DNA of 64,000 bases from Thielaviopsis euricoi (GCA_001599615.1 BCHJ01000002.1:186001-250000), one strand, 5' to 3'; numbered from the stretch's first letter, positions 11,066 to 21,909 are shown. The notes: generated by a model from the letters alone, not told the origin. Numbers and translations: made by a program.

Positions 11066-12066
11066 CTAAATAGGTTTCAATCCCCGCCCCAGAAACGTCT
11101 TCTCACCAAACTCCCTTTCCGCGACCTGGAACAACGGCAAGCCCATGAAATAGCCAGCATCCTGGCCGCCAATGGCCTCCCACGTACTCTGGGCCTCTTC
11201 CTCGCCAATGGTGATCAGCTTTCTACCAGAATGTGCCGTAGCATCGGCAGCAAGCTGAACCTGGCAGCACTTTTCCAGCAGGACGAACCAGGCCATGGTA
11301 GCTTCTATGGTGGCGCCGGCAGTCAACAGGCCATGGTTACCGAGAAAGGCGGCCTTTTTGTTGCCGAGGCAGGCAGCGATTTGCTTGCCTTCTTCAGAGG
11401 CGAGAACAAGACCGGCGAAGTTTCTAGACAATGTTAGCAGCGGAGGTGGATGGTGCATGGAGGGAACAGTTATCAGGGTGGTAGAAGTAGAAGGAAACTC
11501 ACGGATAGTACACCAGGTCGTTGTAGAAACAGCAAAAGTCCTGCGTCAACATGTCCAGCGTGCGGCCCGTCGTGCACATGGCGCGGCCGTAGATGCTGTG
11601 GCAGTGAGCGGCACAAAGGACATCGGGACGCGCGCGGTGAATCTCGGCATGGATCGCATAAGCCGCTACATGCAAGCGTCAGTCTCTCTCATCGTCGTTG
11701 GCGCTACTCCGAGTCTGGCAACATACCGTAATTCAAGCGGCGATTAGGTCCACCGTCGATAACCTCGCCGTTGTCATTGACGAGAATCAAGTCGTCTTCG
11801 GTGATCAGCGAGAAGTGTAGGCCAAATGGGTTCACCCAGAAGCACGAGGGATCGACGGGATCGCGCACCGTGATGTGACCAGCTACGCCGTCGGCAAAGT
11901 CGTGTGCGGCAAACACGCGGTACGCTAGGGCTAGTCGGTGCTTGAGAAAGCGCCGCTCGGCGTGCCGGTCGGTGAAGCTGGGCGGCTTGCTTTCGTCGTC
12001 GTGGCAGAAGGCGAGCGAGGGGTTGCCCGAGCGGTGCACGGGGGGGTCTGTGGCGGCGGGTGACAT
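11066..12066 (-). CDS. Class II aldolase/adducin family protein
   Basis: Three exons, 12066-11727, 11665-11503 and 11423-11066, with introns of 61 and 79 nt (GTATGT and GTGAGT donors); 286 aa. The aldolase_II fold is shown by HDFADGVAGHITVRDP near 55-70, FWVNPFGLHF, AAHCHSIYGRAM (His-x-His zinc ligands, in exon 2) and GNHGLLTAG in exon 3. Bacterial relatives cleave or epimerise sugar phosphates or other hydroxy-acids with a divalent metal; many fungal members have no assigned substrate. In this cluster it could split a hydroxy-keto acid made after ring opening (inference). The stop lies only 90 bp from that of regulator 1, and it is divergent with the 2-hydroxyacid dehydrogenase gene. Confidence 0.93.
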
Positions 12067-12559
12067 GGCGGTAGGGTTAGGTGGATGCGGATGGCTTGAG
12101 AGGATGGCTTGGGGAGAAGGATACTAGACAAAGACTGGGATACGAGCGAGCTGGGATAGAAGAGAGGAATACTAACGCTTGATAAAGAAGCATCGACTAA
12201 TAGACCGGCACCAACAGCGGGCGGCAAATTACGCCTTGGATAGCATTGCTCTAGATAACACTCGCTCTAGATAGCAACCTCATTGGTCTTTGATATCATA
12301 TTTACTTCGTCTTTTAGTGGTTAATTGTAACACCAGGATATGTGTCCAAAAGCCACGCCGGGGTGCCGCTATCTCAGTTGGGTTGCCGGCGGTCTTCTCC
12401 GTCCAGGGTTACACTGGAGCCGGGCAGCGTAACCCTAGCCCATATATCACTCAATTCGAGTAGCACCGCTTTTCTTAATCTCTTGACTACAACCTGTTCT
12501 TTTCTCCTTCTAGACAGCCCAACACACTTTGAAAGAAACTTACAGACAAACCTGAAACC
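12067..12559. promoter_or_regulatory. Shared divergent promoter region, aldolase / 2-hydroxyacid dehydrogenase
   Basis: A 493-bp gap between outward-facing starts. It contains two pairs of short direct repeats: GGATGGCTTG at 12089-12098 and 12102-12111, and GCTCTAGATA at 12248-12257 and 12264-12273. It also has a CCGGCGG element near 12386. These are candidate binding sites for the neighbouring Zn2Cys6 proteins, not demonstrated ones. Confidence 0.5.
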
Positions 12560-13579
12560 ATGTTCGAAGCTGTGACTCCCCCCGCCCTGCCCGTCCACCT
12601 CAACATTGTCGCCGTTGAAAGCCACTACTGCGACATCCCCGCTCTGCACGTGCCCCCGGGCCATACTTTTACACTCACCACACACTTCCGGTCCACGGCA
12701 GCCGAAGTCGCCGAGCGCATCCGCTCCGCCGACATTGTCATCACGACCACCGCGCGGTTCACCGCCGCCGCACTGTCAGCCGCCAATGCGCCACGGCTGC
12801 GCATGATTACCGCCATGGCCGTCGGCACCGATGCCATCGACCTAGCGGCGTGTGCCGAGCGCGGCATCCGCGTGCTCAACTCGCCCAACTGCAACACGGC
12901 GACCGTTGCCGAGCACGCGCTGGCGCTGTACTTTGCTGCGCGCCGGTCCGTCGTGCCGACCATGCGCCGGCTCGAGCAGGGCCAGTGGGCCGCCAGCGGC
13001 ACGCTGGTGCACGCCACGTATGCGGCGGGCGCTGCGCCGCGCACGCTCAAGGACGAGGTGGTCTGTGTGGTGGGCTACGGCGCCGTCGGCCGCTATGTGG
13101 CGCGGCTGTTTGCCGGGCTGGGCTGCACTGTGCTGATTGCGGCGCGCAAGGGCGCGCAAGGGCCGGTGCCGGAGGGCCGCGTGGCGTTTGAGGAGGGCCT
13201 GGCAGCGGCTACAGTGGTGGTGCTGTGTTGTCCGCGGGTGGCGGAGACGGAGGGTCTGATGGGTACAGAGCAGTTTACATGTATGCGCGGGGATGCGGTG
13301 CTAGTCAATGTGGCGCGTGGAGGTGTGGTCGATGAGGAGGCGCTGTTGGAGGCGCTGAAGACAGGCCAGATTGCGGGCGCGGGCGTCGATGTGTTTGGCA
13401 CGGAGCCGGCGGGGCCGGGGTCGTCGGTGCTGGTGGGTGCTGAGGGAGTCAATCTGGTGGTGACGCCGCATACGGCGTGGATTTCCATGGATACAATACA
13501 GAGCTACCAGCGCGTGTGCCAGGAGAATATTGATGATTTCATTGAGGGACGGGTGAAGGAGGAGCGTGTGGTAGTGTAA
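12560..13579 (+). CDS. D-isomer-specific 2-hydroxyacid dehydrogenase
   Basis: Single exon, 339 aa. NAD(P)-dependent reductase that interconverts a 2-keto acid and a D-2-hydroxy acid (glycerate / hydroxypyruvate reductase-like group). Visible features: CNTATVAEHALALYF at the catalytic-domain hinge, the nucleotide-binding motif VGYGAVGRYVARL at about 170-182, the substrate-binding Arg in NVARGGVVDEEAL (about 252), the Glu in VDVFGTEP and the catalytic His in TPHTAW (about 303). The catalytic set is complete. The protein opens with a 12-residue hydrophobic/proline segment and has no targeting signal, so it is probably cytosolic. It could reduce a 2-keto-acid fragment from the preceding aldolase step (inference). 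Its 3' end is 82 bp from that of the NmrA-like gene. Confidence 0.93.
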   Translation: MFEAVTPPALPVHLNIVAVESHYCDIPALHVPPGHTFTLTTHFRSTAAEVAERIRSADIVITTTARFTAAALSAANAPRLRMITAMAVGTDAIDLAACAERGIRVLNSPNCNTATVAEHALALYFAARRSVVPTMRRLEQGQWAASGTLVHATYAAGAAPRTLKDEVVCVVGYGAVGRYVARLFAGLGCTVLIAARKGAQGPVPEGRVAFEEGLAAATVVVLCCPRVAETEGLMGTEQFTCMRGDAVLVNVARGGVVDEEALLEALKTGQIAGAGVDVFGTEPAGPGSSVLVGAEGVNLVVTPHTAWISMDTIQSYQRVCQENIDDFIEGRVKEERVVV

Positions 13580-13661
13580 CTAGGAGATTATATAAATCTA
13601 ATATAGGTGTTACTGGAAGGGTCTAACTCGAAAGAATCTCAGTTTAGCTGTGACTTGCAGC

Positions 13662-14685
13662 CTAGAGCTGGGTACTATGGAACCCATACACGGGATTCGC
13701 CACCGCCGCCGCCACCTGCATCTCCAGCGTGTCCGTCTTCAGCAGGCCAATCTTGGCGTTGTCGACCGTCTCGTACAACGTCTTTCCCTCCGTCCAGATG
13801 CGATTAAGAGTCCACAAGCCAGCCACAGGATCATCACGCTTCCAGGCCTCACTCTCCAGCCTCTTTAACTCGTCGATACTTGTGTAGGCCACGGACCACT
13901 TGCGCTCCGTCTGGCGCTCAAACTCAGCCAGAATGGCATGCGGCGTAGTCACAAACGAGTGCACGCGAACAGCCAAGCCATCTGTGGCCTCTGTATTGCG
14001 CAGCACGCCGACCACGGCGCGGCCGACATCGGCCATGGTAGTCAGCGCAATAGCGCCGTCGCCGTCGCCCAGCAGCGTGGCAGTGCAGGTGCCGGCATGG
14101 AACTCGCCCATGGCGGGGTCCAGGCCCATGCTGGCAATGTACAGGTCTGCAAAGGGGCCCGTGACAAGATATGTAACGGCCAGGCGCTGTGCGACGGCAG
14201 CGTCGGCGGCAGCAAAGGCGCGCACGGAGAGCTTCTTCTGGTGCGGCTTCTCGGTTGCAGATGTCGCGTCGTAGGCTATGTCGGTGCCGTATTCCGAAGG
14301 CAGAAAGCGCTGCACGGACGGCACGGCAGTGGCCCAGCGCAGCAGGTCGATCTGGCGGTGGATCGCATTGCGGCCGACGGCCGAGACGATGGTGTCGAAG
14401 CCTGTGAGAAGCAAAGACTGAGATTAGTAGGTAGCTCGTGGTTCCAACTGCCCAGGAAGACGCACCGGAAAACGCGCGCAGCATGGTTGTTTCGTCGAAC
14501 AAGTCGCCCACGATAACTTCAGCGCCGCGCGCAGTCCATGCTGAGAGCTGGGCTTTCTTGGATTCGGCAGAGCCGGGAGACGTGAAAACGGCGACGCGGA
14601 AGATACCCGCGTGGAGCAGCGAGTTGACAATGTAAGCGCCAATAACGCCGGTGCCGCCGACGACGAGGATGTTCTGGGCAGGCAT
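13662..14685 (-). CDS. NmrA-like / isoflavone-reductase-like NAD(P)-binding protein
   Basis: Two exons, 14685-14466 and 14401-13662, joined across a 64-nt intron (GTGCGT donor, CTAAT-like branch, CAG acceptor); 319 aa. The N-terminal Rossmann motif ILVVGGTGVIGAYIV and the segment RFLPSEYGTDI are characteristic of the NmrA/PCBER/isoflavone-reductase branch of atypical short-chain dehydrogenases. Members either reduce aromatic or quinone-like substrates with NADPH or act as redox-sensing regulators like NmrA; sequence alone does not separate these. It is divergent with the LigB-type dioxygenase, which favours a metabolic role in aromatic catabolism (inference). Confidence 0.9.
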
Positions 14686-15033
14686 TTTTGGAGATGGGAG
14701 AAAGAAAGAAGCAGAAAAGACGAAAGGCTAGACGGTGCTGTTACAAAAGTGTAGATGTCGTCCCATCACATCTGATAATCAAACACACAGAGCGGGCTCC
14801 TCCGCCACGTGGTCCGTCTGGTCGGCTACATATTCAGGGCGTCAGAGCGCACATATCCGCATGCCTAAAAGCGGCATGGATGTCATTGATAACTTCTATT
14901 AGCGCTAGTGTCAAGTGTTTGTCATAAGTATATATATCGAGGGGTCTATATTTGAACTTTTCACAGCCAGACTTGATATTCTCTCAAGGATCATCTTTAC
15001 CATACACGAAGTACTACATACACACACATCACA
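14686..15033. promoter_or_regulatory. Shared divergent promoter region, NmrA-like / LigB-type dioxygenase
   Basis: A 348-bp gap between outward-facing starts. It includes CCGCCACGTGG near 14798 (an E-box-like CACGTG flanked by a CCG triplet) and GGTCCGTCTGGTCGG just after it, and a TATATATA stretch at about 14929 on the dioxygenase side. No coding frame is supported. Confidence 0.5.
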
Positions 15034-16099
15034 ATGGGCAAAGTCGTTGCTGCTGTTGGCATCTCTCATGCTCCTGGTTCGTCTTCTTCTTTTCCTAAAG
15101 TCAAGGAAAAAAAACTAACGCCACTCTCTAGGAGCCATTGGCTTCCCCGAAACCGCTGCGCCTGATGCCCGCGCCCGGACCGAAGCCGCATCTCTCGCTT
15201 TGGGCAAGACCCTGACAGCCGCCAAGCCCGACGTGATCTACGCCTTTCTCGACGACCACTTTGAGAACTTCTTCCGCAACCTGTGTCCGACCATTGCCAT
15301 TCCCGTCGCCGACGCACACCTGGGCCCCGCCGATCACTGGCAGGAAGCCCTGCGCATTCCCGAAAAGATCTCCTTCCCGGGTGGCCCGCAGTTTGCCGAG
15401 CACCTGCTTGCGTCGCTCGTGCACCAGGGCTTCGATGCCGCGCGCACGGGACCCATCGAGTACGGCAATAACCTGCTCATGCCGTGGCTGCTGATGAAGC
15501 CCGACCTGCCGAACGTGGCTATCTGCCCTGTGTTTCTCAATGTCTTCACGCCGCCGCTGATGCCGTACCGCCGCGCGTATGCGCTCGGCGAGGCGTGCCG
15601 TGCGGCGGCCGAGGCGCTGCCGGCGGATACGCGGGTGGCGTTCTTGGCTACGGGCGGACTGTCGCACTGGCCGCCGTACTGGAATGCCGGACAGGCGGGC
15701 GATCCACCGGCCGATGACTTCCTCAAGCTGATGAAGGAGTACCAGACCAAGGGCAAGGAGGTGCTGGCGCGCGTGCCGGATCTGTTTGTGCAGTTCGACG
15801 AGTACGAGGTGGTCATGGCGGCACGCAACGAGTATCCGCTGAATAGCAGTCATCCCCTGGTCAATGCTGACTGGGACCGCAAGTTCCTGGAGCGCTTGTG
15901 TGCGGGCGATGTCGACTGGATGAAGGGCCTGACGTATGAGGAGGTCGAGGAGGAGGCTGGCCATGGTGGTCATGAGGTGCTGAACTGGGTGGCGATGGCG
16001 GGCGCAATGGGCGGCGAGCCGGCTGATTTGGTGCTGTATGAGCCGGTGATTGAGTGGATTTGTGGAATGGCGTACGTGGACTACGGCGTGAAGGAGTAG
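15034..16099 (+). CDS. LigB-type (class III) extradiol ring-cleavage dioxygenase
   Basis: Two exons, 15034-15076 and 15132-16099, with a 55-nt intron (GTTCGT donor, ACTAAC branch); 336 aa. Resembles the catalytic beta subunit of protocatechuate 4,5-dioxygenase and gallate / 3-O-methylgallate dioxygenases, which use Fe(II) and O2 to open a catecholic ring next to the diol. The metal and catalytic residues of the family appear: His12 (GISHAPG), His57 (DDHFENFF), His193 (TGGLSHWP, the expected catalytic base) and Glu296 (HEVLNWVAMAGAMGG). The C-terminus (EWICGMAYVDYGV) also fits the protocatechuate/gallate branch. No LigA-like small subunit gene is present nearby, so it probably works alone. Extradiol enzymes of this type are common in bacteria and less studied in fungi. 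The ATG at 15034 is preceded by CACA and followed by the family start MGKVVAAVGISH. Confidence 0.94.
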
Positions 16100-16644
16100 G
16101 AATAAGTTTTATTGTATTTTATATTCATTTTAGGTCATGTTATCATAGGTTTTGTTCTGATGAAGATTGTGCTGCACCGTAAACATCCGCTGTAAACATC
16201 CGCTGTAGCTCCCTGTAAAGTACCCGTTAAGCTCTACAGCTATAGTGGGGTGGGGGGCGTGTTAGTGGGGGCGGGGCCTACAGGACAGGGGTTCAGCTTC
16301 AGGCGGCTTCAGCGCACATCTCCGATCGAACAGGGGCACAACGTCCCAATCAGGTTAAAGTTATCAGACAAAATAGGCATGATTGCGCCAAATGTGACAA
16401 TCCTGCCTCCCGTCGCACGCACAGTTGCGGCCGGCTTGCGGCAGACTTGGTTGGTGTAGTTTGGGGTAGATTGCATGATATGATATGTATGATACGAGAT
16501 AGCGGCCGGCAATGTTGCAGATGGTTGATTGTGAGTGAGTGATTGATAGTGTCAGAGTGAGTAGTCATTCATTCACTCACTCTCTTCCACTCACTCACTG
16601 ACTTTCATTCACTCTCATTCACCTGTACACTCACACTCACCCTC
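16100..16644. promoter_or_regulatory. Spacer and leader of Zn2Cys6 regulator 2, with tandem and inverted repeats
   Basis: A 545-bp gap between two plus-strand genes. Near 16180-16207 GTAAACATCCGCT occurs twice in tandem; each copy contains the forkhead core GTAAACA. Just before the regulator start, GTGAGTGAGTG (16531-16541) is perfectly inverted at 16589-16599, enclosing a second inverted pair (16555-16562 with 16575-16582). The rest of the leader is CACT/CATT-rich. No coding frame is supported. Confidence 0.55.
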
Positions 16645-18805
16645 ATGCCCTCCCCCATCGCCACCACCGTCTCTCCCTCTCCCACCCCCTCCGCTCCGCC
16701 GCCTCCCTCTCCCAACAAGCGCGCCACACTCCAACAGCTCCTTCCCACCTGCCAACGCTGCCGACGCCTCCGGCGGAAATGCGACACACAGCTGCCCAGC
16801 TGCCGCCTGTGTTCGCGTGCCGGCGCTGAATGCACCTTTTACGACCATGCCTTAAAACAAACACTTCCACGCGCGCAAGTCCGACCCTCTTCCACCTGTC
16901 GCACGCATGTCACAGCTAACAACATTCAACAGATACGTCCAGTCTCTGCTCGTGCGCGTCGAGCACCTCGAAGCCGCCAAACACGGCGCTCCCGCCCCCG
17001 CCCCCGCTGCAAGCGCTGAGATCCACCCGGACTCGCCCTCGTTCGACCTCACCATCCCCACCGACTCAGCCACCGGCAAGGCCCGCTTTTGGGGCGCCTC
17101 CAGCGTATTTGCGCTGACAGTAGAGTTGCTCCAGCACGCCTCGAGCCACGGGCTCGTAGCCATCCCAGTGCCGTCATCGCCAGGCCGCGAAACGCCTGCG
17201 CTCGACATGTCGCAGTCATATGACGTCGACGAGCCGCTATACGCGCCGCCGCAGGCACCTGATGCAGACATCACAGCGCTCGTGCATCTATACATGGTGT
17301 CCATCAACTACATGTACTGCTTCGTAGACGCCGACTCAGTAGCCGCCGAACTCGACACGTTTCTGGCGCTGCGCCGCACGCGCCATGGCTTTCCGCCGCC
17401 CGCCAGTCCGCAGGCCGCGCTGACGCCCGACCAGACACATGCGGTGTTCCGGATCACCATGATGTGCGCGATTGCCTGCGCCAGCCAAGCGCGCTACCGG
17501 CCGCACCGCACGGGCGAAGCGCTGGCGTACTTTGCGGCTGCGTCGGCGTGGGTTGAGGACGTGACATCGACGGCATCGCCGGCATCGCTGCAGGCGCTCC
17601 TGCTGCTGTGTGTGTTCTGTCTGTTTTTCCCGCGCAAGGGCGATATCTGGAAGCTGCTTGATTATGCATGTCGGCTGGCGCTGGAGCTCGGCTTCCACAC
17701 AGAGGCCGAGCACGACCAGAGCGTGGCGGACGACGGCACGCGGCGCAGTGAAAATGCCGACGAGGCGCGCCTGCGCCGCGCGACGTTCTGGGGCCTGTAT
17801 GCCATTGAGCGCATCGTCGGCCAGCTGTTTGGGCGCGGCAGCGACCTGCCCGAGACTATTATCACGACGCAGTATCCCAGCGCGCTGTCGTCGGGGCCGG
17901 AGGCAGCGCTGTTGGGCGGCATGCCGGCGGAGCGGGCGGCGCTGCAGGAGGCGAGTATTGCGCACCATTACCGGCTGGTGTATCTGCGGTCGGAGCTGTT
18001 TCGCGAGATGTATCTGCCGGCAGCGGGGCCGCGGCTGGGGCTGGATGTGGCGTGGTTGAAGAGGAACTTTGAGGTGGTGTATGGCTGGCGCAGGGAGTTG
18101 GCGGTGGCAGAGGAACATGTGGGCGTGGCGACGCTCACGTGTGATGTGGGATATGATGCGACAGTGTGTTTTCTGTGTCAGCCGCTGCTGCTGCGGGCGC
18201 TGCGACACACGGCGCGGCCGGCAGACGGCGGTGTTGGAGACAGCAGGACAGACAGTGACAACAGGACAGACAGGGGTGATGAAAACAGAAGAACGGACAA
18301 TGAAAATACTGCAGCAAACGACAACTACAGTGCAAATCCTAGTCCCAGCACAGACAACCGCGGATACATCGCTGCAGACCCGTTTTACTCGGCCATCAAT
18401 CTGGTGCGCACGTACGAAAAGATAGTGCGCGCACCCGAACGGTCGGTGCTGGGCACATACCCGATGACATTTATGAGTGCACACTACATATACCTCGCAT
18501 CCAGCACGCTGCTCGCGTATGCACTGCTGAAGCTGGACGGGCGCACGCGCGTCATCAAGCGCATGGCGGGCGATGAGACTGGGCAGGCGGCGGCGGCTCT
18601 GGGAGACCAGACGGCGACTCCGGAAGAACAGGCGGCGGAGCTAGAACTAGACTGGGGCGGGTTCGTGGACGTCAGTAGCTCGTGTCTGGTGCTTCTGGCG
18701 TGGTGCGGAGAGCGCTGGCCGGGCATGCTGGGCATGTTGGGGCCGTATCAGCAGCTATTCCGGCGGCTGGTGCGGGAGCTGATTGTGCGTGGGTTAGTGA
18801 GGTAG
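16645..18805 (+). CDS. Zn2Cys6 fungal transcription factor 2, with a GC-AG intron
   Basis: Two exons, 16645-16874 and 16933-18805; 700 aa. No GT donor gives an in-frame product with a usable branch site. A GC-AG intron of 58 nt (donor GCAAGT at 16875, branch GCTAAC, acceptor CAACAG) joins the frames and yields TLPRAYVQSLLVRVEHLE, the usual linker and dimerisation start after a zinc cluster. Zinc cysteines are 36, 39, 46, 53, 56 and 63 (C-2-C-6-C-6-C-2-C-6-C), after a Pro/Ser-rich head. The Fungal_trans region follows (YACRLALELGFHTEAE, RRATFWGLYAIERIVG). A Asp/Asn/Arg/Thr-rich low-complexity insertion lies at about 18227-18365. As the second regulator at the cluster end, it may act with regulator 1. 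The splice model is inferred from frame and family fit. Confidence 0.88.
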
Positions 18806-19321
18806 GAGTTCATTGGGAGTTATGGTTTGTCATGGTTTTAGTTGGTTTGTCATGGTCTTGGCCCGGCTTGGCCATAGTCTTGATCCCAGTCTAGAGCGGG
18901 GTCTTGGAAGAATACAGCAGGACGGGCGGATTTCCGGGGGTGCGTTAGAGCCGAACTCCGTTTCTTGAGTGGGCGGGATGGGTGGCTTTAAGCCATATTT
19001 ACTTGATACAAAGCTTGATGACCGAGTTTAAACAGTTGATATAGAACTTGATCAATCCAGCAGTTCAGAAGTCTTCTGGCTGTGTAGCTTCAACTTCAAT
19101 ACGTGTAAACAAGAAACGAAACTCAAATACTCTTATAAGCCATGTATTACGGCCGTACGACTAGACTCAGTCATACGAGTTTAAAGGGTGAAGCTGAGGC
19201 TTAAAGGGGTGGCTGAATATAGAAGGCGTTGATTTCTTTGTTCTGTAGCAATCAATCAATGTGAGATGTTGCCTTTTTTTAGCGGCTAAAGCGAATGAAA
19301 AACAGGCTGTCGGGACAGCAG

Positions 19322-19356
19322 GAAAAAGAAAAGAAAAGAAAAGAAAAGAAAGAAAA
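19322..19356. repeat. (GAAAA)n microsatellite
   Basis: About seven imperfect copies of a GAAAA unit in the spacer after regulator 2. Confidence 0.8.
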
Positions 19357-21571
19357 TCTTAGAAAGGGCCAGAACAAAGGCCGGCCGGGGTTTATTGAAT
19401 TCTGGTAAAAAGAATTCCAAATTTATGGTGTGAATGTTTTCTTTTTTTTACCCAGTAAATAGACGCAAGTAAAAAAAAAAATACAACCGCTGTTTCTCCT
19501 CTTCCTACAGCGCTCCCATCGGAATTAGCAGCCAAAAACAGAATTGATTCCGTACTTGGCTGGACATGCTCTGCTGTGCTGTGCTGAGTCAGTGAGGGGA
19601 AAAGATATAAACAGGACAGGTCGATAGAAAATAGAACCGAAGAAAAAAGAAAAATCGGCATCTCAATGATCCAGCAATTCCAAATTCCAAATCCCTTCTT
19701 CACACCATCTCGATATGCCATGTCATAAAGTATCTATTACAGGACAAAGCAACACAACACAATACAATACAACACAGCTCAGTACTTGTACGCCTGTAAC
19801 CAACCCAAACCAAACTAAGAACTGGCATATTGCTTTTTCTTTCCCGCGTATTAGTAGAGTTGCGCATTTCCTGTTTAGTCTTTTTTGTTTTCTTTTTCTT
19901 TTTTTCTGACGAGTTGCATCGTAAGACCAAGAAAACAAGCACTACAACAAAACCTCTAGATGGCCGACATCAAATCAACCCCAACGACACACTGCCCGTC
20001 TATTCGTTCTCTCATACCTCCCACCCACGCTCAGCTCAGGCCCCTCAACCCGCAAGGATGATTTGGCATCTTCAAGCCCTGCACAAGAAAACCCGCCCGC
20101 ACGCCTGCACGGCACGCCCGCTCGTCTGGCCGTGATTTGAGATATCGTGCAGCAGAAACGTACCGTACCGTCAGAAATCTTATCCCGTCCGACAAACTCC
20201 CTTGTCTGCCTTTTTCCAACGCATCCCTATGTCTGTCCCGTTACAGTAGGAGAAGAGAGAAAGAACAAAAAAGACAGAAAGGACAGGACGAGCTTGATCA
20301 AGTAGAAGCCACAGTCACAGACACAGACACAGACACAGCTTCGGCCCAACTAACAGCCCGGTTACCGATCAAGCCAGAGTATCACAAAAAGAAACAACAA
20401 ATACCATACCCTTTCCACCCAAACAGGCCGTCTGGTACCGAAAATAAAAGACACAGCCCGGCAGCGAGGGAGGGCGAGGAAAAGGGAAGCGTGGGAGACA
20501 GAAAAAAAAAATCTAACATGGGCCCGTGCTCGTGCGTAACCGAGGCTTGGAAGAGAAGTAAAGAACACCTCGTGCAGAAGAAAAACAGTGTTGTCTATAT
20601 GAATCGTATACGCAGTCTTCCGGCAGGCTTTCCACAAAAATACAAAAAACACCGGCCGTAGCGTGGCATGATGCGGGCTGTGCAACCGTTTTGCCTTGCT
20701 TGGCATTATTGTTTGCTGGGAGCGTCCTGAATCTTCCCTCGAGTCGAGCGCTCACTCAATAGAGTACTCAGTCACTAGAGTACATACCGACTAAAGGTGC
20801 ATACATACATACGATATACAACCAGGACAAGGCAAGGTCTGTGCTTGGCTTCAACAAGGGACGTCGAAGCAGGCCCGAAAGGGCAAACACGTCGGCGCTC
20901 ACCAACAACTCAAACTAAAACACTCCATGCCGTTCGGCCGTCTTTGTCTACGATGCTGCCTTGTGCTTGTATTAGTGGCAGGTTTGAGTCCCTGGTAATA
21001 CTAATAGGCAGTAAAATAGAGAAAGAAAGTAAGATTCCAAAGAGCGGTAGTCAGCTTGGTGACCAAGTCAGCCCTAGTAAATGTCAAGGGTACCTACAAG
21101 CACAAAACACAGCAAAATGTGATGACGTGAGCCACTAGAGTATTTGAAATATACTTCACAATGATTCCAAAAAGCAAAGAAAAGAAAACAAAAACCAGCC
21201 CTGACGAGTTGCACAATATGAATCAAGGGGGGCCGAGAGAGCATAAGAAGAGAGTAAGAAACCACGGAACAATTAATAAGACTGTGGATAAAATAAGCAG
21301 CAGTGGCTGTAGTGGTTATGCTATTCTGTAGATTAGGAGGTTTGGTTTTCTGTTTCGTATGGTGTTTTCCATTTTGGCGATCCGGCGTTTATCAACAGGC
21401 CGGAGACTGAAAGTTTATTTTTTTCTTCTGTCAAGTCAAGTTGTAGCCACGACTGTCGTTTGATCGACCGTTGAGTATTTTTTTTTTATTTTATTGTTTC
21501 TCTCTGCACTTAAAAATGGATGTTAAAGCTACACAGGAACAGAGACAGCTTTCTCTCAGTCGACAGCAACG

Positions 21572-21603
<32 letters not shown>
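21572..21603. repeat. Poly(A) tract, 32 bp
   Basis: An uninterrupted run of 32 A upstream of the pyrimidine-rich peroxidase leader. Confidence 0.9.
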
Positions 21604-21604
<1 letters not shown>

Positions 21605-21909
21605 CCTTCAGGCAATGTTCGTTCCTTCGCTTCGGCCCTTGCCATTTTCGTCACATTTCTTTTTTTTTTCTTATTTTCCTTTTTTTCTTTCTTTTCGTTT
21701 CGTCTTTTTCCCTTTACCGGAAACCCGTCAAACAAAACAAAACACACCCGGACAATCAACTACAATTCAACAACATATTCAATATACATAAATATATTGA
21801 TAGTTCTCAAAATAGCTCCTAAAGGGAAACACAAAAGAATATAAAAAAACGTATAAACAGCTTCGTCGTCGTCGTCTTCTCTGCATCCTTCTCTCACTCT
21901 TCTGCTCAT

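Noticed and set aside
15128..15973. 281-codon minus-strand frame opposite the LigB gene
   Set aside because: It is antisense to a gene with a complete conserved active site and has no family signal.
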